A stretch of DNA of 64,000 bases from Synechococcus sp. BL107 (GTDB lineage: Bacteria > Cyanobacteriota > Cyanobacteriia > PCC-6307 > Cyanobiaceae): NCBI RefSeq assembly GCF_000153805.1, contig NZ_DS022298.1, positions 1,223,434 through 1,287,433 of the forward strand, given 5' to 3'. Positions 43,122 to 51,805 of the stretch are shown in pieces. Position numbers and translations under genes: made by a program. How positions within the stretch are numbered: the stretch's first letter is position 1; every line of letters begins with the position of its first letter. A model generated the notes under the pieces. It was not told the origin of the DNA. It worked only from the letters and a program-made list of their open reading frames with translations, and searched no databases.

Positions 43122-46100
43122 ATGGCTGAACGCTTTAACGCCAACACCTATCCCCTTGGGCCTGGAATCCGTCTGTTGGAAGCCAGTGCTGGGACGGGCA
43201 AAACCTTCGCGCTTGCCCATCTCACCCTTCGCTTAATCACCGAGGCGGCTTACCCGCTGGAGACCCTGCTCGTCGTGACCTACACCGAAGCGGCCGCTGA
43301 GGAATTGCGATCTCGGATTGGTCAGCGTTTGCAGCAGGCGCTGGTTGGGTTGGAGCAACTGGAGAACGAAACGTTTCCCTCGGCTCCCGACCCGGTCATG
43401 GCCGCATGGTGGGAGCAATGCATGGCGTCTTCGGATCGACGCATCAGAATTCGACGGTTGTTGGTGGCACTCGAGCAACTCGACCGGGCTGACATCGCCA
43501 CCATCCATGGCTTTTGCCGCCGCAGCCTGCGCCGATTAGCCCTCGACAACGGGGCAGCGATCGAACCCCAACTCGAGAGTGATGCGGCGGCGCTTCAGGC
43601 AGAGGTGGTGCAACACCTCTGGCAGCAGGAGCTGTTGACCCTCCCCGATGAGCAGTTACAAGGGCTACGGCAACGGGGATTGTCGCCGCAAACATTTGGT
43701 GCGGCCTTGGCGCGACTGGATGGAGATCCCCATCCCCGGTTGGCTGGCGATTCGGCACTTGTCGATGGGCTAGCGCCGCTACGTGATCAGCTTCCGTGCT
43801 GGATCGAAAGCCTTTGGCATGCGTTCCAATCCCATTGGGAGCGCGATCATGCTGCTCTGGAGTCGGGTTTTCGCGCTGCAGCTGCGCAGTGGAAAGCCCA
43901 GGGTTGTGGCTCAACATCGCCTTACAGCGCGAAGCCACGTACGGATCGCTGCGCCGTGATCAACCAATGGATCGCGATGCAAAAGGGTGTGCCGTCGCTG
44001 GCTGCGATTGCCTCCGTTGAGAAACCCTTGAAGGAGTATTTCCACCCCGGCAGTTGGTGCCGGATGGCCCGGAAGTGCGGAGAGGACGAGCCCAGTTTGG
44101 TGGTGTCGGCACTGCAAACCGCGATTGGTGCCCTTTGGGATGAGCCATTGGAACGGGTATGGCGATATCTGCTGGAGCGTGGTCTTCAGGAATTACGGGA
44201 GCGTCGTGCTCGTCGTGGGGCGATCACCTTCGCTGGGTTACTCGCGGCGATGGATCCCGGTGATGGACAGGTGGATTGGCTGGCACCGCTCCAGGAGCGC
44301 TATCGCGCGGTGATGGTGGATGAGTTCCAAGACACCGATCCGGTGCAGTGGCGTTTGTTGCAACGGACCTTTGGCGATCGCATCAACCATCTCCTTTTAT
44401 TGGTTGGCGATCCAAAGCAAGCGATTTATCGCTTTCGTGGCGGCGATCTCGGGACCTACTTAAAAGCTCGTCAACAGGTTGATCGCATCGATCACTTGCT
44501 CGATAACTTCCGTGCCACCGCGTCGTTGATGGAGGGATTGAACACATTGATGGCGCCTGGCATGCCTCGCTCTCACTTGGAGATTCCTGCGGTGCGAGCT
44601 CAGGCTATTGATCAGGTGTCTCTGAAGACAGCCGCGCTTCAGCTTCTTGAGCTGGAGCTGGATACGCCTGCATCAAGGACGGCATTGGAGCAGCAGTTGC
44701 CGCATCAGCTCGCTGCGCTGGTGCTCGAGATTTTGGAGGGTCCTGATCAACCCGACCCTTCTGATCTCTGTGTGCTGGTGAGTCGTCATCAGCAGGCGAC
44801 GGACCTACGCCGGGCCCTTGGTGCTGCTGGCATCCCCAGTCGGTTGGTCACCCAGGGCGATGTGTTGGAAAGCGAAGCTGCTCTGGTGGTGCAGCGCTTG
44901 TTAGATGCCCTGGCAGACCCCGGTGACGATCGTTGTTTGCGGCTGCTGGTGAGCTCCCCGCTCATGAATTGGTCCTTAGAGGCGATGGAGAATGAAGGGG
45001 CCCTTGATCAGCTTGCTGAGCAGCTGCGACTTTGGGAACGCGCCTTGCCCAAGCTCGGTCTGATGGGATGTTTGGCCCAACTCCTGGAGGGTCAGCGCAC
45101 TGCGGATTTGTCCGAACGGGGCCGGATGTTGGGGGACCTGCAGCAGGTGGGTCGATTGGTGCAAGAGGCAATGCACCGGCAGGGATTGGACAGTGCAACT
45201 GCAGCGAATTGGCTGCGTCGCGAGCGCTTGCATCCCACAACTCCGGTGCCAGAAGCCCGTCAGCCCCACAGCGACCAAGCCGATCACGCCGTGGCTGTGG
45301 TGACTGTCCATCGCAGCAAAGGGCTGGAGTATCCCGTGGTGATCTGTCCCTATCTCTGGCAAGCCCCGCGCCAAGAAAGTGGACCGCTCTGGCGGGAAAC
45401 GGGCGATGGTCGCTGGTTCATTGCGATCGATTCCCATTGGGGTAAGGGACACCGTGCTGCGCAACAAGCGGCTGACGACGCCATGGCGGAAGCGGAACGG
45501 TTGGCCTACGTCGCGATGACCCGTGCCCGCTCCCAGTTGATGGTGGTTTGGGTGCGCTCGACGGGGCAAGAGGGCGCTCCGCTGCCGTGTTGGCTGTTTG
45601 GTGCGGACGCCATCGATGACTCGGTGGATCAGTTCAGCGACGACCGCCTCGACTTGGCCCTGAGCGAGCGCGGTGTGTCGCTGTTGCGCCGTGTTTTGCC
45701 CGATCCCCTACTGCCATCTCAGCGTTGGCGATCACTGCCGAGCGAGCAGCCGCTCGGCCTTGGAGAAACGCCTGGGCGAATCGATCGCAGCTGGGGACGG
45801 GCGAGTTATTCCGCTTGGATCTCAGCGCCTGTGGATCCTGTCGTGCATGAACAAGGTCGAGACCCTGACCCCGGAGCTGAGGAGTGCAGCCTCACCGGAT
45901 CGGATCTTTGGCCAGAGCAAGGGCCCCTTGCCGATTTCCCTCGGGGGGCGGTGGCTGGAGATTGCTTGCATCGGATTTTTGAGCAGATCCCGTTTCATGC
46001 CGCGGAAGCCGACGACCAATGCCCCTTGGATCATTCCAAGTTGGATGGTCTTCGGGAAGCTGTGATCGACGCGGAACTCAGGCGGGCTGGGTTGGATTGC

Positions 46101-46763
46101 AACCTGCAATCGATGGTGATGGAGGGTCTGGATTATGTACTCAAAACCCCTCTCGGTGGCCCTTTAGAGCAGTTGCAACTCAGCCAATTGGGGCTGAAGC
46201 AACGCATCCATGAGTTGAGCTTTGACCTGCCGGTGGGCCATGTGAGCACCAAGGATCTCGTTCAGGCCTTTCGTCGTTCCCCAAACGCACGTTTTGGAGG
46301 GCGATACATCGATCACCTCGCCACGTTGGGTGTGAATAGCCGTGGCTTCCTCACCGGCTCGATCGACCTGGTGTTTTGCGACCCCCATCAGTCGCGCTGG
46401 TGGGTTTTGGATTGGAAGAGCAATTGGATTGGGGAACGTCGATCGGAGGGCAGTCCGGGCCGATGTGGACCTCGTCACTATCACCAGGATGCGATGCAAG
46501 AGCAGATGATTCACCATCACTACCCCTTGCAAGCCCATCTCTACTTAGTTGCCTTACACCGACACTTGCGTTGGCGTCTGCCGGACTACAACCCCGTACA
46601 TCACCTGGGTGGGTACGTCTATGTCTTTTTGAGGGGGATGCCTGGAGATCAGCTCGTGTCTCTTGAGGACAGCTCAACTGTGGGACCGGGACGTCTTGTG
46701 GAACCTGCACCGTTGGAGCGGGTTTTGGCCCTGGATCGTGCCCTGTCTGAGGTTGATCGATGA
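43122..46763 (+). CDS. recB: exodeoxyribonuclease V, RecB (beta) subunit
   Basis: 1213 aa from ATG at 43122. Superfamily-1A helicase: Walker A LLEASAGTGKTFALAH (Lys27), motif Ia TYTEAAAEELRSRI, motif II VMVDEFQDTDPVQW, motif IV VTVHRSKGLEYPVV, motif VI YVAMTRARSQLMVVW. The C-terminal nuclease domain shows GSIDLVFCD .. WWVLDWKSNWIG with the D-x-K site, and QAHLYLVALHRHL. A TTG at 43110 is an alternative start. Its stop overlaps recD by 4 nt. Confidence 0.95.
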   Translation: MAERFNANTYPLGPGIRLLEASAGTGKTFALAHLTLRLITEAAYPLETLLVVTYTEAAAEELRSRIGQRLQQALVGLEQLENETFPSAPDPVMAAWWEQCMASSDRRIRIRRLLVALEQLDRADIATIHGFCRRSLRRLALDNGAAIEPQLESDAAALQAEVVQHLWQQELLTLPDEQLQGLRQRGLSPQTFGAALARLDGDPHPRLAGDSALVDGLAPLRDQLPCWIESLWHAFQSHWERDHAALESGFRAAAAQWKAQGCGSTSPYSAKPRTDRCAVINQWIAMQKGVPSLAAIASVEKPLKEYFHPGSWCRMARKCGEDEPSLVVSALQTAIGALWDEPLERVWRYLLERGLQELRERRARRGAITFAGLLAAMDPGDGQVDWLAPLQERYRAVMVDEFQDTDPVQWRLLQRTFGDRINHLLLLVGDPKQAIYRFRGGDLGTYLKARQQVDRIDHLLDNFRATASLMEGLNTLMAPGMPRSHLEIPAVRAQAIDQVSLKTAALQLLELELDTPASRTALEQQLPHQLAALVLEILEGPDQPDPSDLCVLVSRHQQATDLRRALGAAGIPSRLVTQGDVLESEAALVVQRLLDALADPGDDRCLRLLVSSPLMNWSLEAMENEGALDQLAEQLRLWERALPKLGLMGCLAQLLEGQRTADLSERGRMLGDLQQVGRLVQEAMHRQGLDSATAANWLRRERLHPTTPVPEARQPHSDQADHAVAVVTVHRSKGLEYPVVICPYLWQAPRQESGPLWRETGDGRWFIAIDSHWGKGHRAAQQAADDAMAEAERLAYVAMTRARSQLMVVWVRSTGQEGAPLPCWLFGADAIDDSVDQFSDDRLDLALSERGVSLLRRVLPDPLLPSQRWRSLPSEQPLGLGETPGRIDRSWGRASYSAWISAPVDPVVHEQGRDPDPGAEECSLTGSDLWPEQGPLADFPRGAVAGDCLHRIFEQIPFHAAEADDQCPLDHSKLDGLREAVIDAELRRAGLDCNLQSMVMEGLDYVLKTPLGGPLEQLQLSQLGLKQRIHELSFDLPVGHVSTKDLVQAFRRSPNARFGGRYIDHLATLGVNSRGFLTGSIDLVFCDPHQSRWWVLDWKSNWIGERRSEGSPGRCGPRHYHQDAMQEQMIHHHYPLQAHLYLVALHRHLRWRLPDYNPVHHLGGYVYVFLRGMPGDQLVSLEDSSTVGPGRLVEPAPLERVLALDRALSEVDR

Positions 46764-48352
46764 ACAATTCTGGTTGGCCCGCATCCTTTGCTTCTGGCTT
46801 GCATGCTGCGCTGGTGCGGAGGATTCCACCAGATCGCAATGGTCCACAGCTCGAGCAGCTCAGCCTTGCCTTGATCGAAGCGCTGGAGCAGGGCAACCTC
46901 ACGGTGCCGTTGTCTCCCGAACGCGAGCAGCTGGTGCGGCAGAGCGGTTGGCTGGAGGGAGAGGGCTCGCCGTTGGTATTGCAGGGCCAACGGCTGGGTT
47001 GGCGTCGTTGGATGCAGGCGATGGACGACGTGGTGGAAGCGCTGGTGGAACGCGCAATGCTGAACGACCTTCCACCTGCTGATCCAAGACCTGTCGATTC
47101 ACGTTCTACTGATCCAGGTTCTACTGATCTTCCGTCGAGCTTGAACCGTGAGCAACGCGACGCGGTATTGGCCCTGGATCAAGCTTCAGTGGTGTTGATC
47201 AGTGGCGGACCGGGTACAGGTAAAACCAGCACCGTCGTGGAATTGTTGGCGCGGGTGCAGTTCCATCATCCCGATCTGCGTATGGGGCTGGCCGCACCCA
47301 CGGGCAAGGCGGCTCGACGCTTGGGCGATGCGGTCAGCCCTCGGCTCCAGGGGTTGCCATGCGGCACATTGCACCGCTGGCTTGAGGCTGGAGCCCATGG
47401 ATTTGCTCGTAACACGGAGCGACCGCTGGAGCTGGATCTCTTGGTGATCGATGAGATGTCGATGCTTGATTTGGCATTGATGCAAGCGCTGCTATCTGCA
47501 CTTCCTCCGCGCTGTCGTTTGGTGCTGGTTGGTGATCCGGCTCAATTGCCACCCGTGGGGAGTGGTGCGGTATGGCATCGCTTACAGCAATCCGATGTCA
47601 GAGAGCGATTTGGAATGGGTGCCATTCACCTCAAGCAGACGTATCGCAACCGTGGAGCTGTCGCTCAACTGGCTAGTGCCTTAAGGGATGGTGGGATCGA
47701 TGCGTTTCAGGGGAGTCTGGCTGGGCTGGATGCCGAGGCGAATGTTCGGATTCACCGCGAATCCTCTCGCCGGTTGCCATCTTTGATTCGCAAGCATTGG
47801 CAAGCGCATCACCGCCAACTTCAGAAGTTGGCGGAGGGCCTTCTTGAATGTTCAGACGCGGAGTTGAGCGCACAGGCGAAGCCCCTGCTGGCAGCTCTGG
47901 AGCAAAATTTGGTGCTGTGTCCCCGCCGCCGTGGGCCTTGGAGCTTGGAGGATGTGCATCGCTCGTTGTTGGGGGAGGTCATTGCAGAGGATCCCCGCCG
48001 TTGGCCCAGTGGCCTGCCGGTGATTTGTGGTGGGAACCAGCCTGAATTAGGCCTGGCCAATGGAGATCTGGGAATCACGGTTGGAGCAGGCGACCAGAGC
48101 CGTTTGTTGTTTCGGGTGGCGACGGACGAAGGAGGTGTGGACGTGAAGCGTTTACATCCGGCACGCTTGCGACGTCTGGAGCCAGCGGTGGCGCTCACCA
48201 TTCATCGCGCCCAGGGAAGTGAGGCCGATGCGGTGTATGTGCTGTGGCCACAACCGCTGGATTCCTCGGATGGGTCTGACCACGATTGCCGTCTTCTCTA
48301 TACGGCAATCACACGGGCCCGTGTCAGCCTGGATTTAATGATCGTGCCGTGA
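46760..48352 (+). CDS. recD: exodeoxyribonuclease V, RecD (alpha) subunit
   Basis: 530 aa, 5'-3' helicase. Walker A ISGGPGTGKTSTVVELLARV (149-156), motif II LLVIDEMSMLD, motif III VLVGDPAQLPPVGSG, C-terminal ALTIHRAQGSEADAVYVLWP. A short repeated linker (STDPGSTD) at residues 116-123 separates the N-terminal domain from the helicase. ATGA overlap with recB. Confidence 0.95.
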   Translation: MNNSGWPASFASGLHAALVRRIPPDRNGPQLEQLSLALIEALEQGNLTVPLSPEREQLVRQSGWLEGEGSPLVLQGQRLGWRRWMQAMDDVVEALVERAMLNDLPPADPRPVDSRSTDPGSTDLPSSLNREQRDAVLALDQASVVLISGGPGTGKTSTVVELLARVQFHHPDLRMGLAAPTGKAARRLGDAVSPRLQGLPCGTLHRWLEAGAHGFARNTERPLELDLLVIDEMSMLDLALMQALLSALPPRCRLVLVGDPAQLPPVGSGAVWHRLQQSDVRERFGMGAIHLKQTYRNRGAVAQLASALRDGGIDAFQGSLAGLDAEANVRIHRESSRRLPSLIRKHWQAHHRQLQKLAEGLLECSDAELSAQAKPLLAALEQNLVLCPRRRGPWSLEDVHRSLLGEVIAEDPRRWPSGLPVICGGNQPELGLANGDLGITVGAGDQSRLLFRVATDEGGVDVKRLHPARLRRLEPAVALTIHRAQGSEADAVYVLWPQPLDSSDGSDHDCRLLYTAITRARVSLDLMIVP

Positions 48353-48693
48353 TGCGCGTTGATCGACCCTGGGGTTGGTACGAACACTTGCTGTCGGGTG
48401 ACGGTTACAAGGTGAAGCGGCTTTTGGTGTTCAAAGGCCAGCAATTGTCGTTGCAGCGGCATCAGTATCGCAGTGAAAGTTGGACTGTCGCTTCAGGCGA
48501 TGGGTTGCTCTTGTGCAATAACGAATGGGTTGAAGCACATCCCGGAGTCATGCTGACGATCCCAGTTGGCGCAGTGCATCGAGCGAGAGGAGGGCAATGT
48601 GATTTGGTGATTATTGAGGTTCAACATGGTGATGATCTTCGGGAGGAGGACATCGAACGATTGCAGGATGATTACGGCAGGGTGATAGCTTGA
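48352..48693 (+). CDS. cupin, phosphomannose-isomerase type II-like
   Basis: 113 aa: RPWGWYEHLLSGDGYKVKRL, LSLQRHQYRSESWTVASGDG, IPVGAVHRARGGQCDLVIIE. It is the stand-alone cupin domain that forms the C-terminal half of ManC-type mannose-1-phosphate guanylyltransferase/PMI II. Likely isomerase or sugar-binding role in polysaccharide synthesis. Its ATG shares one base with the recD stop (TGATG). Confidence 0.8.
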   Translation: MRVDRPWGWYEHLLSGDGYKVKRLLVFKGQQLSLQRHQYRSESWTVASGDGLLLCNNEWVEAHPGVMLTIPVGAVHRARGGQCDLVIIEVQHGDDLREEDIERLQDDYGRVIA

Positions 48694-48794
48694 GCGCCAA
48701 CCTTTGAAGCGTAGGCAACACAACCGGATTGCAATCTGTTGGATTGTTGGGAGGTTGTGAGCCTGATTTCAGAGATCAATCAGGCCCACCTTCC

Positions 48795-50618
48795 ATGACT
48801 GAACAGCAGCAGCAGCACGAGGATCCCTCGTGCGCAGTTGATCTTTCCGTATCTGCATTGCCAGAAGACAAAAAAGAAGACGATCAAGAAGAAGTTCTCA
48901 CCACCACCATCGAGGCATCCACAACCGAGGTCATGCCCGATGTGGTCAAAGCAGAGCCTCAATCCGGATTTGATGGTTTTGGCTTCAGCGAAGCTCTCCT
49001 TAAAACTCTTGCAGAGAAGGGCTATAGCGATCCTTCACCGATTCAAAAGGCAGCCTTTCCTGAACTGATGTTGGGCCGCGACCTTGTGGGTCAGGCTCAA
49101 ACCGGTACCGGTAAGACAGCGGCCTTTGCACTGCCTTTGCTGGAGCGTCTCGAGAGTGGTCGGAAGACGCCCCAGGTGCTGGTGCTGGCTCCCACAAGGG
49201 AGTTGGCAATGCAGGTGGCTGATTCCTTCAAGGCCTATGCCGCGGGTCATCCCCACCTCAAAGTTTTGGCTGTTTACGGCGGCACGGATTTCCGCTCCCA
49301 AATCAGCACGTTGCGTCGGGGCGTTGATGTGGTGGTGGGAACGCCGGGCCGCGTGATGGATCACATGCGCCAGGGCACCCTCGATACCTCCGGGCTCACC
49401 AGTTTGGTGCTCGATGAAGCGGATGAGATGTTGCGTATGGGCTTCATCGACGATGTCGAGTGGATTCTTGAGCAGCTGCCCAAGGAACGGCAGGTGGTTT
49501 TGTTCTCAGCAACGATGCCTCCCGAGATCCGTCGCTTGTCGAAGCGCTATCTCAACGATCCAGCTGAAGTCACGATCAAAACCAAAGATCAAGACGGAAA
49601 GCTGATCCGCCAGCGGGCGATCACCGTGCCGATGAGCCACAAGCTTGAGGCCTTGCAACGGGTTTTGGATGCTTGCGGGGGGGAGGGTGTGATCATTTTT
49701 GCTCGCACCAAAGTGATCACATTGACGGTTGCTGAAACCCTCGAGGCTGCAGGGCATCAGGTGGCAGTTTTAAACGGCGATGTTCCCCAAAACCAACGGG
49801 AACGCACTGTTGAACGCTTGCGCAGCGGTTCTGTTGACATTTTGGTGGCCACGGACGTGGCGGCTCGCGGATTGGATGTGGAGCGGATTGGTCTTGTGAT
49901 CAATTACGACATGCCTTTCGATAGCGAGGCCTATGTGCACCGCATCGGTCGGACAGGTCGGGCAGGCCGCACCGGTGAAGCCGTGTTGTTCATGACCCCG
50001 CGGGAACGTCGGTTCATTCGCAATCTCGAGCGAGCAACTGGTCAACCGATCGAACTGATGGAAGTGCCCGGTAATACGGCGATCAACCAGGGTCGCTTGG
50101 ATCGATTGCGGAAGCGACTCAGTGAAGCGGCCAACGGTGTGGCTGCCAATTCGGATGAAAGCGCACTCATCCAAGAATTGATGCAGCGCGTGGCGACGGA
50201 GCTGGAACTCACGCCAGAACAGATTGCCTTGGCAGCTCTCAACCTGGCCATTGGTCCCAATGGCCTGTTGCGTAAAGGAGATGACGACTGGATTCAGAAC
50301 ACCCAGAGGCTGGACCGTGATCGGGGAGATCGTGGAGAACGCCGTGAGCGTCGGACCGACCGACCGGCACGGGCTCCTGAGGAAGATATGCAGCGCTATC
50401 GCGTTGCTGTTGGTCACCGTGATCGGGTTAAACCCGGCAATCTTGTCGGTGCAATTGCCGGTGAAACCGGTTTACAAGGTCGCTCGATTGGTCGGATTCA
50501 AATCTTTGACAACCACAGCCTTGTGGATCTCCCTAAGGGCATGCCTGAAGACATCTTCAATAGTTTGCGCACCCTTCGTGTGATGAATCGTGAGTTGCAA
50601 ATCACCCAAGATTCCTGA
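48795..50618 (+). CDS. DEAD-box ATP-dependent RNA helicase
   Basis: 607 aa from ATG at 48795. Acidic N-terminus (1-55), Q motif (GFGFSEALLK..PSPIQ), AQTGTGKT (101-108), PTRELA, VLDEADEML, SAT, and HRIGRTGRAGR. C-terminal DbpA-like RNA-binding domain (YRVAVGHRDRVKPGNLVGAI..). Of the DeaD/CsdA type, implicated in cold response and ribosome assembly; in cyanobacteria similar to CrhR/CrhC but not assigned here. A longer start at 48729 is less likely. Confidence 0.9.
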   Translation: MTEQQQQHEDPSCAVDLSVSALPEDKKEDDQEEVLTTTIEASTTEVMPDVVKAEPQSGFDGFGFSEALLKTLAEKGYSDPSPIQKAAFPELMLGRDLVGQAQTGTGKTAAFALPLLERLESGRKTPQVLVLAPTRELAMQVADSFKAYAAGHPHLKVLAVYGGTDFRSQISTLRRGVDVVVGTPGRVMDHMRQGTLDTSGLTSLVLDEADEMLRMGFIDDVEWILEQLPKERQVVLFSATMPPEIRRLSKRYLNDPAEVTIKTKDQDGKLIRQRAITVPMSHKLEALQRVLDACGGEGVIIFARTKVITLTVAETLEAAGHQVAVLNGDVPQNQRERTVERLRSGSVDILVATDVAARGLDVERIGLVINYDMPFDSEAYVHRIGRTGRAGRTGEAVLFMTPRERRFIRNLERATGQPIELMEVPGNTAINQGRLDRLRKRLSEAANGVAANSDESALIQELMQRVATELELTPEQIALAALNLAIGPNGLLRKGDDDWIQNTQRLDRDRGDRGERRERRTDRPARAPEEDMQRYRVAVGHRDRVKPGNLVGAIAGETGLQGRSIGRIQIFDNHSLVDLPKGMPEDIFNSLRTLRVMNRELQITQDS

Positions 50619-50869
50619 TGATTTCGGTTCTCATTGCCGGTTTGATTGCTGCAACTCCGGTGACGAGCCAAGACAATAATTTGCTCAAAAGTTTTTGTCT
50701 TACTGCGTTCCAAGCGGCCATGGCACAAGCTGGAGAAACCCCACCTCCAGGAATGGGTGAGGAAACTTGCAGTTGTTTCCTCGATGAGATTGCTGGCGGT
50801 GCGGGGATCGACACAGCTCGCGACACGTGCAAGCGGCGTGCTGCCGCTAATTACAAATCTGAGTCCTGA
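50618..50869 (+). CDS. small secreted Cys-rich protein, 83 aa
   Basis: Starts inside the helicase stop (TGATG-type overlap). Signal peptide MISVLIAGLIAATPVTSQ, then SFCLTAFQAAMAQAG, MGEETCSCFLDEIAGG and ARDTCKRRAA with four cysteines in two likely disulfides. Family not named, role unknown. Confidence 0.6.
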   Translation: MISVLIAGLIAATPVTSQDNNLLKSFCLTAFQAAMAQAGETPPPGMGEETCSCFLDEIAGGAGIDTARDTCKRRAAANYKSES

Positions 50870-50876
50870 CGTGCTG

Positions 50877-51065
50877 TCAGGACTCGCAGACCTGCGCTGT
50901 GAGGGTGGTTTGGCTTAGGGCGATCCGCTCCACCGCTTGAATCAGTTCAGTCTGAACTGAAGGAATGCATTGGGGAATCAGGGTGTTGAGCAGAATCACC
51001 CGGTCGGCATCATGGAGCTCGCCGTCGGATGTCCATCGCAGGGACTGGAGGTGAAGGATTGCCAT
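50877..51065 (-). CDS. conserved hypothetical protein, 62 aa
   Basis: ATG at 51065 with a strong ribosome binding site (AAAGGAG, 4 nt before). MAILHLQSLRWTSDGELHDA, then a helix with two Cys. Convergent with the secreted-protein gene. Unknown. Confidence 0.6.
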   Translation of the reverse strand: MAILHLQSLRWTSDGELHDADRVILLNTLIPQCIPSVQTELIQAVERIALSQTTLTAQVCES

Positions 51066-51266
51066 CGTGCTCCTTTCGTCAGGATCTGCTGACAATGGAG
51101 CCAATTGTTCGAATTCGCTTTGCTCTTCGGAATTGCTTTTGTTTTTTGTGTTGTTCCGTGCGATAGCCCTGTAACGTTTGAGGGTTAACGCCTGACCACC
51201 GGCCCATTTCGACTTCGTTTTCGGAACCGGCTCACGCGCTCGATTTCATTCACGGTTCCACGGTCC

Positions 51267-51554
51267 ATGACCATCTACATCGGCAATCTCTCGTTCCAGG
51301 CCGAACAAGAGCATCTTTCTGATCTGTTTGCCGAGTACGGCGAAGTGAAAAATTGCAGCCTTCCCCTCGACCGTGAAACGGGCCGTAAGCGAGGTTTCGC
51401 TTTCGTGGAGATGGTCAACGATGCCGACGAGCAAAAGGCCATCGATGACCTTCAAGACGTGGAGTGGATGGGCCGCATGATTCGCGTCAGTAAAGCCACC
51501 CCGCGGGAACGCTCTGGTGGTCCCCGTGGTGGCGGCGGTGGTTATCGCGATTGA
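51267..51554 (+). CDS. RRM-type RNA-binding protein
   Basis: 95 aa. One RRM: RNP2 IYIGNLSF, RNP1 KRGFAFVEM. Gly- and Arg-rich tail (RSGGPRGGGGGYRD). Cyanobacterial Rbp proteins of this type are cold- and salt-induced and bind mRNA. The long A+T-rich leader (51105-51266) is typical of these genes. Confidence 0.95.
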   Translation: MTIYIGNLSFQAEQEHLSDLFAEYGEVKNCSLPLDRETGRKRGFAFVEMVNDADEQKAIDDLQDVEWMGRMIRVSKATPRERSGGPRGGGGGYRD

Positions 51555-51557
51555 GCG

Positions 51558-51752
51558 TTAAGCCTGGCTTTCGAGTAGCTCCATCAAAACGTCTTGGTGG
51601 CTAAGGCGATCAAGCTGGTTTCGGCGTTGATCAACACCACTGTTGACCATGTCCCCGAGCTGATTTGATTGGGGCAAAACTGCTTTGAGTCCATGGCGCT
51701 TTTGACGCGCCAGGTATCGGTGAAAGCGGTTGAACGACCTGGAACGGTTCAT
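51558..51752 (-). CDS. small basic hypothetical protein, 64 aa
   Basis: ATG at 51752 with ribosome binding site AAGGAG 6 nt upstream. MNRSRSFNRFHRYLARQKRH gives a strongly basic N-terminus; the C-terminus is helical and acidic. Convergent with rbp (3 nt between stops). Unknown. Confidence 0.6.
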   Translation of the reverse strand: MNRSRSFNRFHRYLARQKRHGLKAVLPQSNQLGDMVNSGVDQRRNQLDRLSHQDVLMELLESQA

Positions 51753-51805
51753 TGCAACTCCTTCGGTTGTTCTCCCGTTGTACACCCACTTTTGCGTTGA
51801 AAACC

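Noticed and set aside
49770-50417. 215-aa frame antisense to the DEAD-box gene
   Set aside because: Overlaps strongly supported helicase motifs; no initiation signal or domain.
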